Shown here: in pieces, positions 7,596 through 15,711 of the stretch
Layout of the letters: each line of letters opens with the position of its first letter
How positions within the stretch are numbered: the first letter of the stretch is position 1
NCBI GenBank assembly: GCA_964473995.1
Contig: CAYYRB010000023.1
Span: 1 to 36,178, forward strand
Direction: 5' to 3'
Source: JAKRSD01 sp964473995
GTDB lineage: Bacteria; Bacteroidota; Bacteroidia; CAIKAF01
DNA: 36,178 bases
Made by a program: the position numbers and the translations under genes
The notes under the pieces: generated by a model
Told to the model about the DNA's origin: nothing
The model's database searches: none
Seen by the model: only the letters and a program-made list of their open reading frames with translations

Positions 7596-8783
7596 TTGAA
7601 AGTTTTCTTTTTTCTTATTCTGATTTTATCTGCTGTTCTTGTGGAGTGGGCAGCCTACGCGGCATTTAAAGGCCTTGTCAGGCAAAATACTTTCTTGCTG
7701 TGGGTATACCTCGGAGTCACCTTAATTTCCTATCTGCTGCTTTTTGCTTTTCCCCTGGTTGGTAAACAGGTGCGGTATCCCTTGATTAATGTATTTTTCA
7801 TCCTTTTCTTTGGCAAATTGTTGGCGGCCATCTTGGTGATGCTGGGCTTGGGGGCCAATAAATTGGTAGAAACGGTATATGCCGAAACGCCCGTTTCAGA
7901 AGGGCGTAGGGATTTTATCCGTAAAACATCGGCACTCATCGGGTTATTTCCGATGGCCTTGATGACCTGGGGTATTTTTCGAACCGCGGGAAATTTTAAA
8001 ATTCACCGGGTTAATCTTCGTTTATCCGCATTACCAAAAGCATTCAGAGGGCTTCGTATAGTTCAGATATCCGACATTCATACGGGAAGTTTTTTCAGCA
8101 AAGACCGCATGGAGGAGGCGGTTCGGGAAATTGAAAGCCTGAAGCCCGATCTGGTCATTTTTTCGGGCGATTTGGTGAATAACCGATCGGACGAATGCGA
8201 ACCCTATGTGGAAATTCTTTCGCGCATCAAGGCTCCCATGGGCGTTTACAGCACGTTGGGAAATCATGATTACGGCGATTACGAGCCCTGGAAATCGGCG
8301 GATGAAAAGCGCGAAAATTTTCAGCAGATGATTGCCTTGCATCAACGCATGGGGTGGCGTCTACTGATGAATGAACACGTTATTTTCGAGAGAGACGGCG
8401 AAAAAATCGCTCTGATCGGCGTGGAAAACTGGGGTGCAAATCTTCGGTTTCCTAAGTATGGTAAATTGGCCGAGGCCTATGCAGGCACCGAGGAAATTCC
8501 CGTAAAGATGCTCATCAGTCATGATCCGTCTCATTGGGATGCACAGGTGATGAATGATTTTCCGGATGTAGATCTTACTTTTTCGGGGCATACGCATGGG
8601 TTTCAGTTCGGCGTGGAAATACCCGGCATCAAATGGTCGCCATCGCAATGGGTGTACTCGCAATGGGCTGGTCTATACGAAAAATCAGGCCGTTACCTTT
8701 ATGTAAACCGCGGTCTGGGCTGTATCGGATACATGGGCCGTGTAGGCATCCGCCCGGAGATAACCTGTTTTGAATTGGCTTGA
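7596..8783 (+). CDS. Membrane-anchored metallophosphoesterase (YkuE-like) with internal twin-arginine motif
   Basis: A 395-residue calcineurin-like phosphoesterase. Residues 1-90 hold three transmembrane helices. Residues 104-110 are RRDFIRK followed by a fourth hydrophobic stretch (112-128), which looks like a Tat-type signal/anchor. The catalytic domain (~150-395) carries the dinuclear metal motifs in order: DIHTG (160-164), GDLVNN (191-196), GNHD (222-225), SHDP, and GHTHGFQ. The YkuE group are outer-leaflet phosphodiesterases or lipid phosphatases; the substrate here is unknown. The start is TTG: a TGA lies directly upstream in frame and the next ATG would delete the first helices. Probably co-transcribed with the gene ending at 7518. 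Confidence 0.88.
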   Translation: MKVFFFLILILSAVLVEWAAYAAFKGLVRQNTFLLWVYLGVTLISYLLLFAFPLVGKQVRYPLINVFFILFFGKLLAAILVMLGLGANKLVETVYAETPVSEGRRDFIRKTSALIGLFPMALMTWGIFRTAGNFKIHRVNLRLSALPKAFRGLRIVQISDIHTGSFFSKDRMEEAVREIESLKPDLVIFSGDLVNNRSDECEPYVEILSRIKAPMGVYSTLGNHDYGDYEPWKSADEKRENFQQMIALHQRMGWRLLMNEHVIFERDGEKIALIGVENWGANLRFPKYGKLAEAYAGTEEIPVKMLISHDPSHWDAQVMNDFPDVDLTFSGHTHGFQFGVEIPGIKWSPSQWVYSQWAGLYEKSGRYLYVNRGLGCIGYMGRVGIRPEITCFELA

Positions 8784-8905
8784 TGTATACTGGTTTTCAG
8801 TATTTTAAGACTGCAAAATTTATTGCACAAGTGGGAATCATCTCCCGTTGTTTTGCAGAAATAAACAGCATTGAAATTGGCATCTGATGGTTTTTAAAAA
8901 ATAAT

Positions 8906-8913
8906 TACCTTTG
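8906..8913 (+). promoter_or_regulatory. -7 element of the rpsA promoter
   Basis: TACCTTTG matches TAnnTTTG exactly. The nearest upstream TTG (8877-8879) is 26 nt away, slightly long for a -33. Predicted start is near 8919, giving a leader of about 45-75 nt. Confidence 0.6.
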
Positions 8914-8918
8914 CACTC

Positions 8919-8934
8919 CCGTGAAAAATCACGG
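8919..8934 (+). promoter_or_regulatory. Hairpin at the 5' end of the rpsA leader
   Basis: CCGTGA / TCACGG with an AAAA loop forms a 6-bp perfect stem starting right at the predicted transcript 5' end. It could stabilise the mRNA or act in S1 autoregulation; both roles are inferred. Confidence 0.5.
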
Positions 8935-8964
8935 CAGTTATTAATTATTGTTTAACATTTAACA

Positions 8965-8981
8965 TGAGCCCAGGAGGCTCA
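8965..8981 (+). promoter_or_regulatory. Hairpin exposing AGGAGG between two possible rpsA starts
   Basis: TGAGCC / GGCTCA with loop CAGGA is a 6-bp perfect stem. The full Shine-Dalgarno consensus AGGAGG (8972-8977) spans loop and stem. It lies after the ATG at 8964 and 16 nt before the ATG at 8994. Confidence 0.5.
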
Positions 8982-8993
8982 ACACAAAACAAC

Positions 8994-10886
8994 ATGTCAG
9001 AAGAGACAAACGAGGTACAAGGTACCGAACATGCTGCAACGCCTGCAGCAGCTCCAAAACCCAAAGCTTCCAAAAAAACATTGTCTGATTACGGTGCCGA
9101 AGGCATGCAGGCAGGCGCATTTGACTGGTCAGCTTTGGAAGGTTATAATGCCGAAACGAAAGGCAAATTGTCTACCATGTATGAAAAGAGTTTCAACACG
9201 GTGGCACCGCATCAAATCGTGGCAGGCAGCGTAATGTCGATTACACCCAAAGACGTAGTTATCAATGTGGGTTACAAATCGGAAGGCGTAGTTCCCAAAA
9301 CAGAATTCCGTTACAATCCAGACCTGAAAATCGGTGATGGCGTAGAGGTGTACATCGAATCGCTTGAAGACAAAGAAGGTCAACTATTGCTTTCACACAA
9401 GAAGGCCAGAGCATTGAAAGCATGGGATCGTATCAATGAAGTATACACCAACGACGTGGTGATTACCGGTTTCGTGAAATGCCGCACCAAAGGCGGTTTG
9501 ATCGTGGATGTATTCGGACTAGAGGCATTTCTCCCCGGTTCACAGATTGATGTGAAACCGATTCGCGACTACGATGTGTACGTAGGCAAGAATATGGAGT
9601 TCAAAGTGGTGAAAATCAATCAAGAGTTTAAAAACGTGGTTGTATCACACAAGGTGCTTCTTGAGGAAGAATTGGAACAACAGAAAAAAGATATCATCTC
9701 CAAATTGGAGAAAGGACAAATCCTTGAAGGGGTCGTTAAAAACGTTACCTCCTACGGTGTATTTGTTGATTTGGGCGGTGTGGACGGACTTATCCATATC
9801 ACCGATCTCTCCTGGGGTCGTATCAACCATCCTGAAGAAATCGTTCAGCTTGATCAGAAAATCAACGTGGTTGTTCTTGATTACGACGACGAGAAAAAAC
9901 GGATTGCCCTCGGTCTCAAACAACTTTCCGCCCATCCTTGGGAGCAGCTTTCCGCTGACCTGAAACCGGGTGACAAAGTGAAGGGTAAAGTGGTAGTATT
10001 GGCCGATTATGGCGCATTCGTTGAAATTGCTCCAGGGGTGGAAGGACTTATTCACGTTTCTGAAATGTCCTACTCATCGCATCTGCGTTCCGCATCCGAT
10101 TTCATGAAACCTGGAGATGAGGTGGAAGCCGTTATTCTTACCTTGGACAGAGAAGAGCGTAAAATGTCATTGGGCATTAAACAACTGAAAGAAGATCCTT
10201 GGGCCAATATCGCCGAAAAATATCCGGTGAATAGCAAGCACACGGCTACCGTGAAGAACTTTACCAATTACGGAATTTTCGTAGAGTTGGAGGAAGGTGT
10301 GGATGGTCTCATTCACATTTCTGATTTGAGTTGGACAAAGAAAATCAAGCATCCGAGCGAAGTAACCAAAATCGATGAGAAAATCGATGTGGTCGTGTTG
10401 GAAATTGATGCGGAAAACCGTCGTCTCTCTCTCGGTCACAAACAGCTGGAACAAGATCCTTGGGAAGTGTTCAGTACTATCTTTGAAGTGGGAAGCACTC
10501 ATGAAGGTACTGCCGTTGAGAAAAACGATAAAGGTCTCGTTATTTCACTGCCTTACGGTATTGAAGGTTTCGCTCCCAATAAGCACCTCAAACGTCAGGA
10601 TGGTTCTAACGTAGGTTTGGATCAAAAAGCAGATTTCAAGGTGATTGAATTCAATCGGGAAGATAAGAAACTGATTGTTTCACACACCAAAACCTGGGAA
10701 GAAGTAAAAGAAGGTGAAGAGAAGCCGGAGAAAGCGGAGAAAACCGCTAAGGCTAAGGATAAGCCTAAGGCCGCTTCCACCAAAACGGAAACGACTACAT
10801 TGGGTGATATCGCAGCTCTTGCTGATCTGAAGCAGGAAATGGATGCCAAAGCCAAAGGCAAATCCACAAAAAAGAAAGATGAATAA
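8994..10886 (+). CDS. rpsA: 30S ribosomal protein S1
   Basis: A 630-residue RNA-binding protein of the small ribosomal subunit that helps mRNAs, especially ones without a Shine-Dalgarno, to be loaded. Six S1 (OB-fold) repeats are visible in order; repeats 3-5 are the most canonical (SYGVFVDLGGVDGLIHITDLSW, DYGAFVEIAPGVEGLIHVSEMS, NYGIFVELEEGVDGLIHISDLSW), each followed by an LGxKQL-type end and DPW. Repeats 1-2 are the divergent ribosome-binding pair. The last ~60 residues are Lys/Glu/Ala-rich and probably disordered. Two in-frame ATGs exist: 8964 (MSPGGSTQNN...) and 8994 (MSEETNEV). The second resembles the usual N-terminus in the phylum and is preferred, but the first cannot be excluded. 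Single-gene unit with leader hairpins and a strong terminator. Confidence 0.95.
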   Translation: MSEETNEVQGTEHAATPAAAPKPKASKKTLSDYGAEGMQAGAFDWSALEGYNAETKGKLSTMYEKSFNTVAPHQIVAGSVMSITPKDVVINVGYKSEGVVPKTEFRYNPDLKIGDGVEVYIESLEDKEGQLLLSHKKARALKAWDRINEVYTNDVVITGFVKCRTKGGLIVDVFGLEAFLPGSQIDVKPIRDYDVYVGKNMEFKVVKINQEFKNVVVSHKVLLEEELEQQKKDIISKLEKGQILEGVVKNVTSYGVFVDLGGVDGLIHITDLSWGRINHPEEIVQLDQKINVVVLDYDDEKKRIALGLKQLSAHPWEQLSADLKPGDKVKGKVVVLADYGAFVEIAPGVEGLIHVSEMSYSSHLRSASDFMKPGDEVEAVILTLDREERKMSLGIKQLKEDPWANIAEKYPVNSKHTATVKNFTNYGIFVELEEGVDGLIHISDLSWTKKIKHPSEVTKIDEKIDVVVLEIDAENRRLSLGHKQLEQDPWEVFSTIFEVGSTHEGTAVEKNDKGLVISLPYGIEGFAPNKHLKRQDGSNVGLDQKADFKVIEFNREDKKLIVSHTKTWEEVKEGEEKPEKAEKTAKAKDKPKAASTKTETTTLGDIAALADLKQEMDAKAKGKSTKKKDE

Positions 10887-10910
10887 AGAAATCTCTTTAT
10901 TGAATTGATA

Positions 10911-10942
10911 AAAGCCCCGCCATTGTTGCGGGGCTTTTTTTT
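10911..10942 (+). terminator. Intrinsic terminator of rpsA
   Basis: AAAGCCCCGC / GCGGGGCTTT with loop CATTGTT, followed by eight T (10935-10942), 24 bases after the stop codon. Confidence 0.92.
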
Positions 10943-11085
10943 GGAATTTGATTTCCTTCTTTTACGGTTTCAGTTCTGGTGTAATAATTCTTAATTTTCC
11001 TGAAATAAGGAAACTATGAAATATCTATGCCGTTCAAGTATTAAAACATGCAGTATGGAACACCGCTACTTAAATTTTATGCCTT

Positions 11086-12213
11086 ATGAAACGTTCCATC
11101 TTTCTGCTGCTATTCCTGTTTTTGGTCTTTCACGGATTATTTTCCCAGCCGGTTACTTTGGCAGATTTAAACCATGTGTTGAAATCCGCCTCACAAGATT
11201 CTTTACGATATATTGAGCGACTTGCCGCTTTGAATTTTCATGAACGCCTGAATGAATATCGGGTGAAAAAAGGTAAAGCGGCTTTGCGGTGGGATGAAGC
11301 CCTTTGGCTTACTTCCCACAACCATTGCCTTTGGATGGATGCGAATGAAAAACTCTCGCATGGACAAAAAGAGGGAACCCGGTATTTCACCGGCTCGAGT
11401 CCGGGAGACCGATATCACTATATATATGGTGGTGAGTCTCCTTATAATTGGACAGGTGAGAATGCATTGTATAACTACAGCGCAGACGGGATAAGTGTGA
11501 AGGAGGTAGCGCAGAACATAGCTGAATATTCATTGAATCAATGGATACGGTCTCCCGGGCATCATGAAAATTTATTGTCAGACAGACATTCCATGCATGG
11601 TACGGCATTTCGAATTAATGGAGACGGCAGAGTATGGGGTACTGATTTGTTTGGCTACAGCTCTTCAAATTCCTCCGAGCGAATAATTGCAGATACCCCT
11701 AATCCGAATTTTGCAAAACAGGTGGCTGAATCTGCTCCTCGGAATGAAGGAACTAAAGAAGACGAATTTGAAGCTCCTGCAAAACCAAAGAAGATCAACC
11801 TGATAAAGTCTGTTAATGATCTTTCAGTTTCGCTTTACAAGGCTGACAATCTTACGCGAAACAAATCACTTGAAAAAGCGGCGCTGAATCATGCCGAATA
11901 CCTTGCGTATGCCAAAAATGCTTCCGCCGAACAGGATGATCGGTCTTCCCGTTTTTATGCGAAAACACCGTTTGGTCGCGTACTGAAAGCTTCAGGCGGG
12001 CTGTTTATTTTTTCTTCAGGCTCTCGAAAACTGAAGGAGCAGTTGGCCCTGTTGGAGGTTGATTTGGCCACGTTTTCTGCCGATGATATGTTGTTCTTAG
12101 CCTGCGAAAAACTGGGTAATGCGCCTGATTATGCGCGAAAAGTGGGTATAGGTGTCTTCATGAAACGGAAGAAAAACACCCTTCGAATAGCTGTAGTAAG
12201 GCTTTATTGCTGA
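11086..12213 (+). CDS. Secreted CAP-domain (SCP/PR-1-like) protein with a second degenerate CAP-like half
   Basis: A 375-residue exported protein with an N-terminal signal peptide (residues 1-20, cleavage after LFS). Residues ~47-192 form a CAP domain: the start helix LNEYRVKKGKAALRWDEAL, a His in KLSHGQ (His92), TGENALYN, SLNQWIRSPGHHENLLSD and VWGTDLFGY, matching CAP motifs 1-4. A charged linker (~195-238) leads to residues ~245-375, which repeat the outline (SLEKAALNHAEYLAYAKNAS, KTPFGRVLKASG, VGIGVFMKRKKNTLRIAVV) but lack the GEN and SPGH motifs. CAP proteins bind small lipids or act extracellularly in varied ways; no specific role can be given. The 143-bp region upstream holds only weak promoter matches. 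Confidence 0.87.
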   Translation: MKRSIFLLLFLFLVFHGLFSQPVTLADLNHVLKSASQDSLRYIERLAALNFHERLNEYRVKKGKAALRWDEALWLTSHNHCLWMDANEKLSHGQKEGTRYFTGSSPGDRYHYIYGGESPYNWTGENALYNYSADGISVKEVAQNIAEYSLNQWIRSPGHHENLLSDRHSMHGTAFRINGDGRVWGTDLFGYSSSNSSERIIADTPNPNFAKQVAESAPRNEGTKEDEFEAPAKPKKINLIKSVNDLSVSLYKADNLTRNKSLEKAALNHAEYLAYAKNASAEQDDRSSRFYAKTPFGRVLKASGGLFIFSSGSRKLKEQLALLEVDLATFSADDMLFLACEKLGNAPDYARKVGIGVFMKRKKNTLRIAVVRLYC

Positions 12214-12271
12214 TTTTTTTCCGATTTTTTGTGTTATACCTTAGCCGTGTTATCTTCGTGAAAAATACCGG

Positions 12272-12967
12272 TTGAGCCGTCTTGTTCTAATACCTACGCC
12301 CATTGGCAATCTCGAGGATATTACCCTGCGTGCATTGAATACCTTAAAATCCTGTCGATTTGTGTTGGCTGAAGACACGCGAACAGCCGGGTTTCTTTTA
12401 AAGCATTTTGATATTCAGGTTCCCCTGAGGCCTTTTCACAAGTTTAATGAGCATAAGGTGTTGGACAATCTGCTCGATCAAATTGAAGCCTGTGAGTGTG
12501 TGGGTTTGATTTCTGATGCCGGTACTCCCGGTATTTCCGATCCGGGTTTTTTATTGGTAAGGGCCTGTATTGAAAGAGGAATCGATGTGGAATGTCTTCC
12601 CGGTCCTTCAGCACTTATACCCGCTTTGGTGGTGTCGGGTTTTCCCACCGACCGTTTTGTTTTCGAAGGTTTTCTGCCACACAAAAAAGGAAGACAAACG
12701 GCCTGGCTTCGACTGCGCGATGAGGAAAGAACGGTTGTTTTGTATGAATCGCCATACAGGTTAACCAAAGCCCTGGCTGAAATTTGTGAGTGGGTAGATC
12801 CTCGGAGAAGAGTGGCCGTTTGCCGTGAATTGTCGAAAAAATTTGAGGAAATCCGACGCGGGGAAGCCGCTGAGGTACTTGCCTATTTCAGCCAAAAGCC
12901 CGTAAAAGGCGAAATTGTGCTGGTGATGGGAGGTTGTTCCAAAGAGGGAAACCTCGATAAAAAATAG
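12272..12967 (+). CDS. rsmI: 16S rRNA (cytidine(1402)-2'-O)-methyltransferase
   Basis: A 231-residue SAM-dependent methylase that 2'-O-methylates C1402 of 16S rRNA in the decoding centre. Signature blocks of the tetrapyrrole-methylase fold seen in order: LIPTPIGNLEDITLRAL, AEDTR, LISDAGTPGISDPGF, PGPSALIPALVVSGF and FEGFLPHKK. It lacks the longer C-terminal part seen in the E. coli protein, as I would expect for this phylum. No ATG or GTG is available before the conserved block, so a TTG at 12272 (reading M-S-R-L-V-L-I-P) is the likely start. The stop is only 3 bases from the convergent stop of the porin gene, and no terminator is visible between them. Confidence 0.93.
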   Translation: MSRLVLIPTPIGNLEDITLRALNTLKSCRFVLAEDTRTAGFLLKHFDIQVPLRPFHKFNEHKVLDNLLDQIEACECVGLISDAGTPGISDPGFLLVRACIERGIDVECLPGPSALIPALVVSGFPTDRFVFEGFLPHKKGRQTAWLRLRDEERTVVLYESPYRLTKALAEICEWVDPRRRVAVCRELSKKFEEIRRGEAAEVLAYFSQKPVKGEIVLVMGGCSKEGNLDKK

Positions 12968-12970
12968 GAC

Positions 12971-14953
12971 TTAGTTAAACAATCCCCATCGGATTCCAAG
13001 CCTGAAACTCCGATCCTGCATGGCATAGCCCGGCGTGGTAAAATAGGCCGGTTTCGGAAATCCTTGGTTTATATGGCCCGCATGCAGGAAAATGCGGAAC
13101 CGTTTTATTTTGGCGCTCACATACAAATCCAAATAGGGGTAACCGGCTACCCGCGGTTGTCCGCTCTGCAAGAAAAAGCCCATGAGTGCCGGGTTATATC
13201 CATACCCCGTGTATCCCAAGCCATAGTAGATATCAAAGCCGGCTTGCAGCAACAGGGCTTTTTTAAATAATTTGTTTTCGTAATAGAAAGAACTGCGCAA
13301 ATAAAATGGGGCTACGCGTACGAAATCGTTATCAGCCGTTTGGTACATGGCATAATTTACCCAGTGAAAACGCTTTTTTGAAAAGGCTAAATCGTGTGAA
13401 ATCCACGCCTGAAAGATGGCCGTTTCTCCATTAACCTGAGCCGCCCGCGCATTCTCGTCCAGATAAAGTAGATTTCCCGTCAGGTAGAATTTTGCGCCGG
13501 TTTTTACTTTCCATACCGGAAAATACAGATCAGCATAAATTCCCAGTGTACGCACTTTTCGGAATGAATTGGTCCAGTCAAAATGGTTGGATATCATCCG
13601 TTGCCAAATAAACCCCGGTTCTCGTAGTGTGAATAAAACTCCCGGTTCCAGTTCCATCCATTTCCCTTTTTTGGCAGAGGCAAAACCAACATGAACAGAT
13701 GCTTGTATGTACAAATCATTTGCGTTATAACCGGCCGGAGTATATTCGGCAAAAGCGCGTATGTAGCGAAGGCTGTCTAAAAAGAAGGTAAGCCTTGAAA
13801 AGAGTGAAATGTTATATCCGCGGTAGAGCAGGGAGTCTTGTCTGAAGTCGAACAGTGCCGCGGAAATACCGGCAGATAGTTTGTTGGCCAGCCCTTTTTT
13901 GCGGAAAGGATAAAAGGAGAACTCCACTTGATTCTGCAGTTCCCTATGGTAAAGACGGTATCGGGTTCCCGTGCTGTCAAAAAAGTAATTATCGAAAAAA
14001 CCGTTTGCCGAAGAGTCCAGAAAAATTTGCCTGTCTGTGAAAATTCGGAATGTATGATCTACTTGAAAAAGCGGCAATTTAACTCCCAAGCTTGAAGAGT
14101 CTGCACCGAATGTTTTCAGGCCCACGCGGAAAAACTGCTTGGCAAAAATTTCCAAGGTCTGATGCCTGTTTTCTGCCAGGGAAAGGTTTATCGGATAGCC
14201 TATTTTTCGATTTAGTCTGGTGGTAAAAGTGTCGCCCTGAATAACATTGGTGATCAGGCTTTCGCGGAAATTGACTTCTGGTGAAAGCCCACCGTTTTCC
14301 TGTACTTTGGAATTGTTGAAAATAAAATCGGCCGTGATGCCGTAGTTTTCTTTTTTACCCAAATGGGAACCGAACAAGCGGATGTTGCTGTGTGCGGCCC
14401 ACTGTCTTTGATAAAATCCGACTGCGGTAAACCTCCTGAAGTCAAATCCGATTTGTGCTGTTTTTGAAATGGGCTGGGTATGCAGCAGGTGTATGACTTG
14501 CTCACCAACCCGATTTTCTTTTTTTTGTCCGGATGATCCCAATACGTAACCGATTTCGCTCCAAGCCCTTTTTGTACGGTAGTAAGGCTGCTCGCCTCCG
14601 CGGTAAAAATAAAACGAGGAACCCGTTCTCCCCGAGCTGAATCCCCTCAAGGTATCCGGCTCAAAAATGGCCGGCTGATAGGGTCTTCCCAGATTGTCGC
14701 TCAGAATGGAATTGAATTTTTGGGTTACCGGATTGTATACGTGTATCTGATTCAAGCCCGTATCTACCGGGTTTTTCAGGAACAGGCCGTCCCAAAGCCA
14801 GGCCGAGCGGTTGAGGCTGTAAACATTCATGGTATCGCGCAACAGACGCAGTGAGTCCCTCGCGGCAGGACTTTTGCCTTTTTGTGCTCCGGCATCTGCG
14901 GTAAGCATTATCAGTATGCCCAGTAGAAAAATACGGACGGATTTGTTTTTCAT
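12971..14953 (-). CDS. Putative outer-membrane porin (Bacteroidetes Porin_10-like)
   Basis: A 660-residue exported protein with signal peptide MKNKSVRIFLLGILIMLTADAGAQ. After a ~90-residue N-terminal region (ending near NSILSDNLGRPYQPAIFEPD) the chain is a long series of alternating aromatic/hydrophobic strands (SSFYFYRG, QIGFDFRRFTAVGFYQR, YGITADFIFNN, FFLQSG, YLDLYVSAKIKRFRIFLHAGH) ending in RLGIRWGLFN, with the terminal aromatic typical of outer-membrane barrels. It resembles the 'putative porin' family of Bacteroidetes. The frame is open 45 codons upstream across the divergent rdgB start, but the ATG at 14953 precedes the signal peptide and sits just after a -7 element, so it is chosen. 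Substrate unknown. Confidence 0.82.
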   Translation of the reverse strand: MKNKSVRIFLLGILIMLTADAGAQKGKSPAARDSLRLLRDTMNVYSLNRSAWLWDGLFLKNPVDTGLNQIHVYNPVTQKFNSILSDNLGRPYQPAIFEPDTLRGFSSGRTGSSFYFYRGGEQPYYRTKRAWSEIGYVLGSSGQKKENRVGEQVIHLLHTQPISKTAQIGFDFRRFTAVGFYQRQWAAHSNIRLFGSHLGKKENYGITADFIFNNSKVQENGGLSPEVNFRESLITNVIQGDTFTTRLNRKIGYPINLSLAENRHQTLEIFAKQFFRVGLKTFGADSSSLGVKLPLFQVDHTFRIFTDRQIFLDSSANGFFDNYFFDSTGTRYRLYHRELQNQVEFSFYPFRKKGLANKLSAGISAALFDFRQDSLLYRGYNISLFSRLTFFLDSLRYIRAFAEYTPAGYNANDLYIQASVHVGFASAKKGKWMELEPGVLFTLREPGFIWQRMISNHFDWTNSFRKVRTLGIYADLYFPVWKVKTGAKFYLTGNLLYLDENARAAQVNGETAIFQAWISHDLAFSKKRFHWVNYAMYQTADNDFVRVAPFYLRSSFYYENKLFKKALLLQAGFDIYYGLGYTGYGYNPALMGFFLQSGQPRVAGYPYLDLYVSAKIKRFRIFLHAGHINQGFPKPAYFTTPGYAMQDRSFRLGIRWGLFN

Positions 14954-14961
14954 GCGCAGGA

Positions 14962-14969
14962 CAAAGGTA
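14962..14969 (-). promoter_or_regulatory. -7 element of the porin gene
   Basis: TACCTTTG on the minus strand matches TAnnTTTG and ends only 8 nt before the ATG at 14953, predicting an almost leaderless mRNA. No -33 TTG at the normal distance. Confidence 0.5.
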
Positions 14970-15038
14970 ATGAACCCGGCGCCACTCACCATGAATAAGG
15001 AATTACCCCATCTGTGGTTTTTTTTGGATCTTGCACAC

Positions 15039-15617
15039 ATGAAATTATGCTTTGCTTCGAATAATCCGAAAAAGCTGGAGGAAATCACTTATAAATTGAA
15101 GGGTACCGGTTTGGAAATCCTATCCGCCGCGGATGCGGGAATAGCCGATGATATTCCCGAAACGGGATTTACGCTGCGCGAAAATGCCCTGCAAAAAGCG
15201 CGGTTTGTTTTTGATACCTATGGTCTTTATTGTTTTGCGGATGATACGGGACTCGAGGTAAATTGTCTCAACGGGGCGCCGGGGGTTTATTCAGCGCGTT
15301 ACGCGGGACCGGGCCGCCATGCGGAGGATAACATGGATAAATTGCTGCGGGAAATGGAACCTTTTTCGGATAGGAAAGCCCGATTCGTTACGGTGATCGC
15401 TCTTATTCATCCGGAGGGTACCTATTTTTTTGAGGGGTCCGTGGAAGGTGAAATCATCAGGGAAAAAAGGGGAACCGGCGGTTTCGGGTATGACCCGGTT
15501 TTTCGTCCGAACGGAATGGAACTTACCTTTGCCCAAATGAGCAGCGAAATGAAAAACGAGCTTTCTCACCGGGCCCTTGCGGTGGACAAGCTTATTGCAT
15601 TTCTTAAGGAGAAATGA
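15039..15617 (+). CDS. rdgB: Non-canonical purine NTP pyrophosphatase (dITP/XTP pyrophosphatase)
   Basis: A 192-residue Ham1/RdgB enzyme that hydrolyses dITP, dXTP and ITP to the monophosphates and pyrophosphate, keeping deaminated purines out of DNA. Family motifs: FASNNPKKLEEI at the N-terminus, FADDTGLEVNCLNGAPGVYSARYAG, GTGGFGYDPVF and SHRALAV near the C-terminus. Length is normal. The frame is open far upstream but the ATG at 15039 places the SNNPKK motif right at the N-terminus as in all homologues. It is divergent from the porin gene; recG follows 94 bases later on the same strand, so rdgB-recG-murB may be one unit. Confidence 0.95.
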   Translation: MKLCFASNNPKKLEEITYKLKGTGLEILSAADAGIADDIPETGFTLRENALQKARFVFDTYGLYCFADDTGLEVNCLNGAPGVYSARYAGPGRHAEDNMDKLLREMEPFSDRKARFVTVIALIHPEGTYFFEGSVEGEIIREKRGTGGFGYDPVFRPNGMELTFAQMSSEMKNELSHRALAVDKLIAFLKEK

Positions 15618-15711
15618 ACGGCATCCGATGATTTAGTCAGGGGTTTGTTTTTCGAGTCTTCCTTAAAACGCTTTACTTTCAAAATTCCGCAAGAAAGCGT
15701 ATTTTCGTATC

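Noticed and set aside
14829..15038. Upstream extension of rdgB by 70 codons
   Set aside because: The extension runs antisense through the signal peptide of the porin gene and precedes the conserved SNNPKK N-terminus of the family.
14954..15088. Upstream extension of the porin gene by 45 codons
   Set aside because: It would bury the signal peptide and run past the -7 element at 14962-14969; the ATG at 14953 gives a proper exported N-terminus.
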